NCBI GenBank assembly: GCA_025774405.1
Contig: JALGWB010000035.1
Span: forward strand, 1 to 11,222
Source of the DNA: a bacterium
GTDB taxonomy: Bacteria > Arandabacterota > Arandabacteria > Arandabacterales > Arandabacteraceae
Direction of reading: 5' to 3'
DNA: 11,222 bases
Under the pieces are notes generated by a model that saw nothing but the letters and a program-made list of their open reading frames with translations, ran no database searches and was not told where the DNA came from. A program made the translations under genes and the position numbers. Every line of letters starts with the position of its first letter. The stretch's first letter is position 1. Shown here piece after piece: positions 1-6,376 of the stretch.

Positions 1-3000
1 GACGGACGAAGCGATCTCTATTCCCTCGGGATGACGCTCTACGAATTGCTTACCGGTCACTTACCATTTCAAACTGAAAACCTTGAACGTATACTCACCT
101 TTCATCTCGAGGAGTCACCGGGCATCACCGGGATTCGAAGTAAGTCTTATGCCTGGGCAAGCTTCATCGAGCGGTTGCTTATGAAGGATCCCAGCAAGCG
201 ATACAGGAGTGCTATTGAGGCTGGGTTTGATCTTGAAAAACTTCACGCTTTGCCGGGTGTCTTCAGCAACAACATCGTACTCCCCTATGCTGCCCAGTTC
301 GTAGGGCATGATTCTGAGGTAGAGCGGATGGTTGGGATGCTGACCGAAGGGTCTGCCAGGGTGATTGCCATCGACGGTCCCACAGGATCGGGTGTCTCAC
401 GTATGCTGAGCGAGATTGCCATTCGACTGCTTGAGCAGGGCTATCGAGTCCATCGCTTACCTCAGGAGACAGGCCTTTCTCTTTTTGGTCAGATAATCGC
501 GATGGATACCGACGCCAACCTATATGGCGATTCGACGGCTGGGGACACATTGAGCAGACGTGAGATGATTGCCAGGGTGTTTGAAACCATGAGACATCTT
601 GCTTGCGATGGCAGGAAGCATCTCCTGGTGGTGGACGACGCTGACATGTTTAAGGATGAACTCCGCCTGATCGTCGATCTGATCGTCGATCTGCCCTCCA
701 ACCTGCAGCTCGTGCTCGGTTGCCATAGGTTTGAACACTGGAAGCCACCTCTACAGATAGGAGCTGATGCCAGGCTTGAGCTTCAGCCTCTTGATGTAAG
801 AGGTGTCCAGCTGATGATCCAATCCATACTCGGTACTGTCCAGATTCCGAACAGACTGGTTGAGGATCTTCATCATACCACTCATGGCCTTCCGGGTGGA
901 CTGAACCTGACCCTGAAGTATCTGGTTGCTTCCCGGCACGTAAGGGTCATTGCGGCCGGCGAATCTCTTAAAGTCATCTATGATGGTAAGTGCGCATCAC
1001 CGGATCCAGGCCAGGTCGTTGAGAATTGGATGAAGACCCTGAGTGATGGTGCGCAAAAGATTCTCTTTGCTCTTTCAGCAGGCAGTGGACAAATCGAATA
1101 CAGACATCTCAGTCAAGTTTTCGACAGACGCTCACTGGACCATGCTCTTGAGGAGCTCCGCAACAACGGTCTAATCCTCGATCGCCGAGAAGGTCACTCG
1201 ATTGCGCTCACTTACAAAAGCATGGCTGAGACTCTTCTCAAACTCTGTCAGCCGGAAGTCCTTAAGGATATTGGAAACAGAATTTGCTCTGTCCTCGAGG
1301 ATCTTCCTCAGACAGGCTGGAATACTTACAGGCTCGGTATGGTTCTTTCTTCAATAGGCGAGAATCATAAGGCTGTCAGTTACCTGGTCAAGGCAGGTAG
1401 GAACCTTGCTGCCTATTCTCCCATCGATGCCCGATTGGCCTACGAAACTGCTTTAGAGTGGGCTGAAGATGAAAAACTGAGAGCTACTATTCACGAGAGT
1501 ATCGGCGACATCAATCTGGCCACCGATGAGCTTGATGAAGCACTGACTCATTTTGAGGCAGCAGGCAAAAGCCTTCAGTCAGCTCGTAGAAAATATGGTT
1601 GGACTCAAGCCCTTAAGGGTAACATTGAGGAGGCCATGAGCATCCTTAAACGATGTGAGGAAGAGGTTTTCGGGAGTGGGGATCGCTGTGAGCTGGCGCA
1701 TGTACTTGCTGATGTCGGTTATGTGTACATCATCGGTACGAAGCTCGACTGTGCACTCAGATACCTATCAAAAGCGGCTCACATTTTCAGTGATCTCGAA
1801 ATGGCAGCTGAGGCTGCAAAGGCACTTAACAGGATGGGCATAGCTCACACCAAAGCGGGGAATTTCAAAGCGGCCCTGAAAGCCTACAGGTCTGCCAGGG
1901 TGGCTCTTGAGGAGGCTGGTGATGTTAAACGAGCAGCCTTGGCTGCGGTCAATGAAGCGCTGTGTTTGAGAAAGCAAGCTGACCTTTTTGAGCCTGAAAG
2001 CGTGATTGCCAGATCAATTGCCGTACTTGAAAACCGAAGAGCACCATATGAGATGGCCAGCTGCTATCAAGCCCATGCTCTTGTGCTGCTTGATATCGGC
2101 GATCTTGATCGTGCGGAGAGATCCGCCACCCGTGCACTCGAGATAAACCGTAATCTCGCCGTTGCCTCGGGTGTCATAACCTCGACCCTCATGGTTGCGG
2201 CCATTGAGATCGAACGGGGAGATTGGCAAGCGGCTGAAAGGCGACTCAGCGACCTGCTTGATAAGCGGAGCTTGAATACTTACCAGCGGGCAATTGCAAT
2301 GCGCTACCTGGCGAGGATAGAGGCCATGAGGGGAGATCTCGACCATGCTGTTGAACTTGCAGATGAAAGTTTTCATCTTGCCTCTGAAGCTGGCGATCTT
2401 GAGGGCAAGGGTCAGGCCATGATTGAGAAGGCTTTGGTGCTGATGCAGAATGGCAGATATCGAGAGGCTTCTGAAACCGCATCAAAGGCGAGGGCAATAC
2501 TGGAGATTGCTGGTTCACCAATTTACTCGATTGTTGCCCAGAGGATCTTGGGCGAATCCCTGGGCTTCTCAGGTGAAACCGATGTCGCCTTGGCAGAGCT
2601 CCTCGAAGCCAGCAATGTGTGTAAGAGATTCCCCGAATCGCTCCATCTTGGGAGGGTTCACCAAGCTCTGGCATCTGTCTATCATCTCAAAGGCGATCAG
2701 GCATCCCACTGGAGACATGTAGGCAGCGCTGTGGAGATCTTTGCCAGGGCAGGTGCGAGCTACGATTTCGCCATCACTTTGCTCAGCGCTGGCACTATTG
2801 CGGTCGGTGAAGGCAATTATGTTAGGGCAAGTCGCTATCTTAACGAGGCGATGCGGACATTTGATGCGCTCGGTCTAGAGCATCTTAAGCAAAGGGCGGT
2901 GGAAATTATGAACGAGGTGAGAGATCGTGATGTTGAATCCTCTGCCATCAAGTCACTCAGCAAAATCTCAAAGGTGTTAAGCTCGACTAAAGATCTGACT

Positions 3001-4434
3001 GGTGTTCTCGATGCGGCTATGGATTTGGCTGTTGAGTATTTGAGTGCTGAGAGGGGAGTCTTACTGTTGGTCGATGAAGCAACTGGGGAGCTGGCACCCA
3101 TTGTTGAACGCAGGATGGATAGCCAGTCGATTAAGGATGCGCTTGACATTAGCCGCACCATCATTGAGGAGGTTAAATCCACTCAAGAGCCTGTTGTATG
3201 CTGCGATGCTACCAAGGATCCTCGCTTCCGCGAAAGCAAGAGTATAGTTATGCACAACATCAAGTCTGTAATGTCGCTGCCGCTGAAAGTCGATGACGAT
3301 CTTCTTGGCATAATCTACCTTGATAGTCGGAGTGTGCCGGCTTCGTTCAGTGACTTTGAACGAGCTTTCGTTGATGCTTTTGCCAATCAGGTCGCCCTTG
3401 CGATTGCCAATGCCCGCTTCTTCGGAAAACTTCATGACCGCTGTGTTGATCTGAGAATGAGGGCGGGGGAGAGATATAGCTTTGCAAACATAGTCGGTCC
3501 GGGTAAGCGCATGCAAGAGATATTCAGGCAGGTGGAAAAGGCTGCCAAGAGCAAAATCACAATACTGATAACAGGTGAAAGTGGGACAGGCAAGGAGCTG
3601 ATTGCTGGACTGCTTCATGAGCTCAGTCCCCGAAACGAAAAGCCCTACGTGATAGTTGATCTGGCAGCCATCTCGAAAGATTTGCTCGAGACGGAACTGT
3701 TTGGAATAGAGAAGAAGGTTGCTACAGGGGTTGCAGCGCGGGCTGGTGTTTTTGAGAGAGCAAATGGAGGCACGATATTTCTTGATGAAATCGGTGACAT
3801 GCCTCTTGAGACGCAGATGAAGGTGCTGAGAGTCCTGGCTGAACAGGAATTCACTCGGGTCGGCGGCACGAAGGTGATCAGGGTTGACGTTAGAGTCATA
3901 AGTGCCACCAATAAGGATCTTAAGAGCCTGATGGAAAGGGGACTATTCAGAGAGGATCTCTACTACAGACTGAATGCCATGCAGATCCGGCTGCCTGCCT
4001 TGCGAGAAAGGCTTGAGGATCTACCTGCACTTGTAACCTATTTCCTGAAAAAGTATGCCACACAGAATGACAAACCCTCAATGGAGATGGACTCGGAGAC
4101 TTTTGAGATTCTCAAGTCTTACTGGTGGCCCGGCAATGTTCGTGAACTGGAAAAGTGTATTGAGCATGCAGTCGTTGTGGCTGACGGCAGGTACATCGGG
4201 GTTGAACACCTGCCGAGGGAGATAGTCGATAGCGCCAGACTGGCCGAAGCCACGTCAAAGATTCGCACTTCACCCCATGCGACCTTGCCTGAGGCTGTGG
4301 AGGCACTCGAGAAGCAGATGATACTCGATGCCCTTCGCAGAAGCGCAAATGTCAAGACCAAGGCCGCAGATCTGCTCGGTATCCATGAAAGCACCCTTCG
4401 GAAGAAGATGAAAATCTACAGGATCGAGGTCTGA
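1..4434 (+). CDS. Ser/Thr kinase - ATPase - TPR - GAF - sigma54-type AAA+ - Fis HTH regulator (5' partial)
   Basis: The frame is open from base 1: ten codons before the first ATG (31) read DGRSDLYSLG, protein kinase subdomain IX, so the true start lies off the left edge. Order by base: kinase C-lobe (1 to about 260, with LLMKDPSKRY of subdomain XI); AAA_16-like ATPase (about 300-1000) with degenerate P-loop GPTGSGVS and Walker B LLVVDDAD; TPR-type helical repeats (about 1320-2880); GAF domain (about 2960-3430); sigma54-activator AAA+ (about 3480-4210); Fis-type HTH (about 4270-4431). In the AAA+ module Walker A GESGTGKE (3574-3597), Walker B IFLDEIGDM, sensor I SATNKDL, arginine fingers in FREDLYYRLN and sensor II GNVREL are intact, but GAFTGA is replaced by KVATGV (3715-3732). 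Kinase signalling, TPR partner binding and GAF ligand sensing probably control a DNA-bound ATPase. The domain identities are secure; the targets are unknown. Confidence 0.95.
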   Translation, partial: DGRSDLYSLGMTLYELLTGHLPFQTENLERILTFHLEESPGITGIRSKSYAWASFIERLLMKDPSKRYRSAIEAGFDLEKLHALPGVFSNNIVLPYAAQFVGHDSEVERMVGMLTEGSARVIAIDGPTGSGVSRMLSEIAIRLLEQGYRVHRLPQETGLSLFGQIIAMDTDANLYGDSTAGDTLSRREMIARVFETMRHLACDGRKHLLVVDDADMFKDELRLIVDLIVDLPSNLQLVLGCHRFEHWKPPLQIGADARLELQPLDVRGVQLMIQSILGTVQIPNRLVEDLHHTTHGLPGGLNLTLKYLVASRHVRVIAAGESLKVIYDGKCASPDPGQVVENWMKTLSDGAQKILFALSAGSGQIEYRHLSQVFDRRSLDHALEELRNNGLILDRREGHSIALTYKSMAETLLKLCQPEVLKDIGNRICSVLEDLPQTGWNTYRLGMVLSSIGENHKAVSYLVKAGRNLAAYSPIDARLAYETALEWAEDEKLRATIHESIGDINLATDELDEALTHFEAAGKSLQSARRKYGWTQALKGNIEEAMSILKRCEEEVFGSGDRCELAHVLADVGYVYIIGTKLDCALRYLSKAAHIFSDLEMAAEAAKALNRMGIAHTKAGNFKAALKAYRSARVALEEAGDVKRAALAAVNEALCLRKQADLFEPESVIARSIAVLENRRAPYEMASCYQAHALVLLDIGDLDRAERSATRALEINRNLAVASGVITSTLMVAAIEIERGDWQAAERRLSDLLDKRSLNTYQRAIAMRYLARIEAMRGDLDHAVELADESFHLASEAGDLEGKGQAMIEKALVLMQNGRYREASETASKARAILEIAGSPIYSIVAQRILGESLGFSGETDVALAELLEASNVCKRFPESLHLGRVHQALASVYHLKGDQASHWRHVGSAVEIFARAGASYDFAITLLSAGTIAVGEGNYVRASRYLNEAMRTFDALGLEHLKQRAVEIMNEVRDRDVESSAIKSLSKISKVLSSTKDLTGVLDAAMDLAVEYLSAERGVLLLVDEATGELAPIVERRMDSQSIKDALDISRTIIEEVKSTQEPVVCCDATKDPRFRESKSIVMHNIKSVMSLPLKVDDDLLGIIYLDSRSVPASFSDFERAFVDAFANQVALAIANARFFGKLHDRCVDLRMRAGERYSFANIVGPGKRMQEIFRQVEKAAKSKITILITGESGTGKELIAGLLHELSPRNEKPYVIVDLAAISKDLLETELFGIEKKVATGVAARAGVFERANGGTIFLDEIGDMPLETQMKVLRVLAEQEFTRVGGTKVIRVDVRVISATNKDLKSLMERGLFREDLYYRLNAMQIRLPALRERLEDLPALVTYFLKKYATQNDKPSMEMDSETFEILKSYWWPGNVRELEKCIEHAVVVADGRYIGVEHLPREIVDSARLAEATSKIRTSPHATLPEAVEALEKQMILDALRRSANVKTKAADLLGIHESTLRKKMKIYRIEV
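667..693 (+). repeat. 12-bp tandem duplication inside the ATPase module
   Basis: CTGATCGTCGAT occurs twice in perfect tandem (667-678, 679-690), followed by the first three bases of a third unit. It keeps frame and encodes LIVD-LIVD just after the Walker B strand, so it looks like a replication-slippage duplication that adds four residues, or a chance repeat. Confidence 0.75.
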
Positions 4435-4450
4435 TCTCTCGTACAATCTT

Positions 4451-4476
4451 CCGAATCGTATGATTGCACGATTCGG
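4451..4476. terminator. Perfect 9-bp hairpin just after the giant regulator
   Basis: CCGAATCGT (4451-4459) and ACGATTCGG (4468-4476) are exact reverse complements with an 8-base loop, 16 bases past the TGA stop at 4434. No T-run follows on either strand, so it is not a canonical intrinsic terminator. It could be a 3'-end-stabilising hairpin or a dimeric-protein operator. The inverted repeat is certain; the role is not. Confidence 0.4.
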
Positions 4477-4566
4477 CAGCCATATCGGAATTCACAGACG
4501 AGATTCCCGCTGATCAGAATTATCTCCTTTTTTCCCAAGCGATTATGAAAGACGATTTCTCGATGC

Positions 4567-4587
4567 ACGGGTGGCGTCCCAGCCCGT
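4567..4587. repeat. GC-rich bulged hairpin, REP-like
   Basis: ACGGGTGG (4567-4574) pairs with CCA and CCCGT (4579-4581, 4583-4587) around the loop CGTC, with G4582 bulged. The opposite strand contains CTGGGACGCC, whose translation includes RAGTPPVHR, resembling the 'AGTPALHR' peptide I recall from spurious ORFs over dispersed intergenic repeats in several bacterial genomes. Calling it a dispersed repeat rests on memory, because only one copy is in this window. Confidence 0.3.
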
Positions 4588-4610
4588 CGAGTATCGGAAG
4601 TCCCATTTGT

Positions 4611-4624
4611 CGTACATATGTACG
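4611..4624. promoter_or_regulatory. Perfect 14-bp palindrome, possible operator
   Basis: CGTACATATGTACG reads identically on both strands with no spacer. It lies about 100 bases upstream of the sigma54-like promoter at 4725, a typical distance for an enhancer site bound by an HTH dimer such as the Fis-type domain of the upstream regulator. The palindrome is seen; its function is inferred. Confidence 0.35.
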
Positions 4625-4701
4625 CCGAGGGCAGGGGCAGAGCAGGATAGCCATTTCTATCTAATATTATCTCTTGTGTTCCCAAACAGTTAAGCCGTCA
4701 A

Positions 4702-4711
4702 GAAGATCTTC
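4702..4711. promoter_or_regulatory. 10-bp palindrome next to the putative promoter
   Basis: GAAGATCTTC is a perfect palindrome ending 13 bases before the GG of the sigma54-like element. A palindrome this short can arise by chance. It is listed because of its position. Confidence 0.2.
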
Positions 4712-4724
4712 GGTTGCCCTCTGC

Positions 4725-4740
4725 AGGTATGTTTCTTGCC
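4725..4740 (+). promoter_or_regulatory. Sigma54-like -24/-12 promoter for the small-peptide operon
   Basis: AGGTATGTTTCTTGCC has GG (4726-4727) and TTGC (4736-4739) with exactly ten bases between GG and GC, the invariant sigma54 spacing. The rest of the -24 box is poor compared with TGGCAC. Transcription would start near 4751, giving a leader of about 34 bases that contains the strong ribosome site. This is weaker than the dnaK site. Confidence 0.4.
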
Positions 4741-4769
4741 TTTATTGGAGGACGCAGAAACCAGCGAGG

Positions 4770-4780
4770 AAAGGAGGTGA
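4770..4780 (+). promoter_or_regulatory. Near-consensus Shine-Dalgarno for the small-peptide gene
   Basis: AAAGGAGGTGA matches ten of eleven positions of the 16S anti-Shine-Dalgarno complement (TAAGGAGGTGA). It lies four bases before ATG 4785. It is the strongest ribosome site in the window and fixes the start at 4785 rather than at upstream in-frame codons. Confidence 0.9.
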
Positions 4781-4784
4781 ACTG

Positions 4785-5000
4785 ATGAAGATGAAGATTG
4801 CTAAGGGGTTTTGCGTAATTGCTATCTGCCTTATCGTGCTCGGATCAGTGGCTTTGACTTTTGCCGATGGCGAGGGTCCGGCGAACCCGGGCGATCCTGA
4901 GCCCGATTTGCCACTTACATCGACCCTGAGTCCAACGGCATGCACATTGGGCGAAGTAGCGAACCTCATTCTCTTGTCAACAGTTCATCTATGGCTGTAG
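4785..5000 (+). CDS. Small exported peptide precursor, 71 residues
   Basis: No family is recognised. The product starts MKMKIAKG, continues with a hydrophobic core (about residues 8-25) and ends the leader at TFA, a plausible signal peptidase I site before DGEGP; cleavage would leave about 44 residues. The mature part opens with an acidic, Pro/Gly-rich stretch (GPANPGDPEPDLP) and ends with a hydrophobic tail (LILLSTVHLWL). One mature Cys (residue 53) is present and there is no lipobox at the cleavage site. The near-consensus Shine-Dalgarno argues for real, abundant translation. The gene stands between a TPR-rich regulator and a degenerate AAA+ gene that starts 51 bases after its stop. It could be a secreted signal, a small periplasmic protein, or a longer protein truncated by frameshift, since the tail is unlike the acidic part. 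Confidence 0.7.
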   Translation: MKMKIAKGFCVIAICLIVLGSVALTFADGEGPANPGDPEPDLPLTSTLSPTACTLGEVANLILLSTVHLWL

Positions 5001-5002
5001 AG

Positions 5003-5033
5003 GACATGAACCCAGGGGCAGGGTGCCCATGTC
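5003..5033 (+). other. Imperfect hairpin between the peptide and AAA+ genes
   Basis: GACATG (5003-5008) pairs with CATGTC (5028-5033). Inside it, GGCA (5017-5020) pairs with TGCC (5024-5027) around a GGG loop, leaving eight unpaired bases on the left side. It ends five bases before the GGTGGAG ribosome site of the next gene, so it could modulate that gene's translation. No T-run follows. Confidence 0.25.
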
Positions 5034-5051
5034 GGATGGTGGAGATGTAAG

Positions 5052-5768
5052 ATGGCTTTGATAAGTTGCGATCCCGCAATGGCACTCGTAGGTAAACTTG
5101 TGGAGAAAGCAGCTAATTGCTTCGCCAATGTATTGATCGTGGGAGAGAGCGGGGTTGGTAAAACCTACGTCGCTCGTCGAATTCACGAAGCCTCGCCCGT
5201 TGCTAGTGAGGGCTTCCACACGCTCCAGTGCTACCCGGGCATGGAAGCTGGGATAGCGGGAACGGACTTGGTGGAAGCCCTCAAGCTTCTTGAAGCCCGT
5301 GGCGGGACAGCTTTTATAAAGGGTATTCAGAATCTGACTCGATCGCAGCAGCAGCGACTTCTGGCATATCTTGATCGAAGGGATCGTCAGGTACTGAACA
5401 GATTGCGCAAGCGGGTTCGGCTGATATTCGCCACTCGGTCTGATCTGAGACCTGGCCTGGCATCTGATTTCTCGAGATCGCTTTATATGAGGATTGCCGT
5501 AATAACAATAACTGTGCCTCCATTGCGAGAACGCCGCCAGGATATCCTGAGTCTCGCCAGAATGTTCCTCAAGCAGTACTCAAGTGAGGAGAATCGTAAC
5601 CTTTGGGGTTTTAGTCGTGATGCTGAGGAAATTCTGCTCAAGCTGCCGTGGCACGGCAACATCCATGAACTCAAGAATATCATAAATCGCGCAGTTGTTA
5701 TGGCCGAGGATGGCGAAGTTGTTGACGGATGTGCTTTGATGGGGGTTCTTCAAGGAATCTTGTCCTGA
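5052..5768 (+). CDS. Degenerate sigma54-activator-type AAA+ protein (pseudo-ATPase), no HTH
   Basis: The 238 residues are almost only the AAA+ module of enhancer-binding proteins. Walker A GESGVGKT (31-38) is intact, PPLRERRQDI (156-165) matches the family, and LPWHGNIHEL (198-207) is the sensor II region. Walker B reads GGTAFIKGIQNL (84-95), with K90-G91 where the family has Asp-Glu. Sensor I is ATRSDL instead of ATNRDL. FREDLYYRLN is FSRSLYMRIA, losing the first arginine finger. GNVREL is GNIHEL, losing the sensor II Arg. The GAFTGA loop is deleted: only 28 residues separate F55 from the Walker B GG, against about 40 in the family. There is no receiver, GAF or DNA-binding domain. It should bind nucleotide but not hydrolyse it or contact sigma54. 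It may oligomerise with, and restrain or assist, an active AAA+ partner such as the adjacent regulator. GGTGGAG (5038-5044) is seven bases from the start. Confidence 0.85.
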   Translation: MALISCDPAMALVGKLVEKAANCFANVLIVGESGVGKTYVARRIHEASPVASEGFHTLQCYPGMEAGIAGTDLVEALKLLEARGGTAFIKGIQNLTRSQQQRLLAYLDRRDRQVLNRLRKRVRLIFATRSDLRPGLASDFSRSLYMRIAVITITVPPLRERRQDILSLARMFLKQYSSEENRNLWGFSRDAEEILLKLPWHGNIHELKNIINRAVVMAEDGEVVDGCALMGVLQGILS

Positions 5769-5793
5769 ATCTGGCAGGAGAAAGGCGACACCA

Positions 5794-6186
5794 ATGGCTA
5801 GACGCGATTACATCGAGGAATCGCTTCACTGTCTGATCATCAACGTTCTTATCGAATCCTACGAGCGACAAGGCTATAAGGTTGATGCCGACCATGTCGG
5901 CGACCTGAAACCGGTCCCCAGGTCAACCGGTCAATACGTACCAGATATCGTGGCCACCAAGGGTTCAGAAGTTTACCTTGTTGAGGTGGAAACCCCACAT
6001 ACCATCACAACTGCTGAGACAGAGGCGCAGCTGAGGGAGTTCATAAGCGCTGCTCCGACCCGGGTCTATCTTGCGGTGCCCTTTGAATGTCTCGAAGCGG
6101 CTCAGAAACTCCGTAATCATCTCAATGTTGATTTCGATATCCTGCCCTGCTATCCTTTCGTGCGCTACGTTGGCGTGCCGAGATAG
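5794..6186 (+). CDS. PD-(D/E)XK nuclease-fold-like small protein
   Basis: A 130-residue protein I cannot name. The pattern resembles the PD-(D/E)XK core: an N-terminal helix (YIEESLHCLIINVLIESYE), a strand with P50-D51 (YVPDIVA), then YLVEVET with E64 and E66, a helix (ETEAQLREFI) and a final strand (RVYLAVP). Where nucleases have (D/E)-x-K this has E-V-E, so the catalytic lysine is missing or moved. It could be an inactive nucleic-acid-binding version or a family with an unusual active site. It starts 25 bases after the AAA+ gene stop, with GGAGAAAGG at 5777-5785 eight bases from the ATG, and is probably co-transcribed. The stop is TAG. Confidence in the gene is high; confidence in the fold is moderate. 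Confidence 0.75.
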   Translation: MARRDYIEESLHCLIINVLIESYERQGYKVDADHVGDLKPVPRSTGQYVPDIVATKGSEVYLVEVETPHTITTAETEAQLREFISAAPTRVYLAVPFECLEAAQKLRNHLNVDFDILPCYPFVRYVGVPR

Positions 6187-6347
6187 ATCAGGTATGCCTT
6201 CCTGGCAATGGCTAGCGCCAAAGAGGCACTGACTGTCTGACAAATAGGCATTCGCTTGAATCAAACGTATGAATGGCATCCAGCGCATAACTCGTTAATT
6301 GCTTTTATTTAAAGAGATTAGTCAGGCTGAGCAATTCCCCCCGACTC

Positions 6348-6363
6348 TGGCACACCGGTTGCG
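6348..6363 (+). promoter_or_regulatory. Sigma54 (-24/-12) promoter of dnaK
   Basis: TGGCACACCGGTTGCG matches the sigma54 consensus TGGCAC-N5-TTGC at all ten fixed positions, and a C precedes it as the consensus prefers. It points toward dnaK. The -12 C is base 6362, so transcription would start near 6374, leaving a leader of about 51 bases before ATG 6425. A chance match in a 238-base gap has odds near 2 in 10,000 with equal base frequencies. Confidence 0.85.
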
Positions 6364-6376
6364 TAGGCTCAGGGGT

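Larger units (their letters stand above)
4435..4784. other. Non-coding regulatory stretch between the giant regulator and the small-peptide gene
   Basis: About 350 bases with no convincing gene. Open frames on both strands here lack ribosome sites and recognisable domains. The stretch holds a 9-bp hairpin (4451-4476), a GC-rich bulged hairpin (4567-4587), a 14-bp palindrome (4611-4624), a 10-bp palindrome (4702-4711) and a sigma54-like promoter (4725-4740). An AT-rich patch around 4656-4672 contains TAATAT and TATTAT, but I see no matching -35 box at the proper distance. Confidence 0.6.

Noticed and set aside
4464..4664. 66-residue frame on the plus strand in the intergenic gap
   Set aside because: It has a TTG start without a ribosome site, crosses the hairpins and palindrome, and shows no recognisable domain.
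4416..4685. 89-residue frame on the minus strand of the same gap
   Set aside because: It overlaps the end of the giant regulator, has no ribosome site or domain, and looks like a translation of repeat or regulatory DNA.
4712..4724. GG...GC pair in CGGTTGCCCTCTGC as a sigma54 promoter
   Set aside because: Only nine bases separate GG and GC instead of the required ten.
4674..4784. Longer upstream start for the small exported peptide
   Set aside because: Starting there would place the near-consensus ribosome site inside the gene and bury the signal peptide. ATG 4785 is clearly better.
6201..6216. TGGCAATGGCTAGC as a further sigma54 promoter
   Set aside because: The GC is one base too close to the GG, and the TTGC element is missing.
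6255..6281. Possible heat-shock (sigma32-type) promoter upstream of dnaK
   Set aside because: CTTGAA fits the -35 box, but the stretch 13 bases later (TGGCATCC) shares little more than CAT with the expected -10 box.
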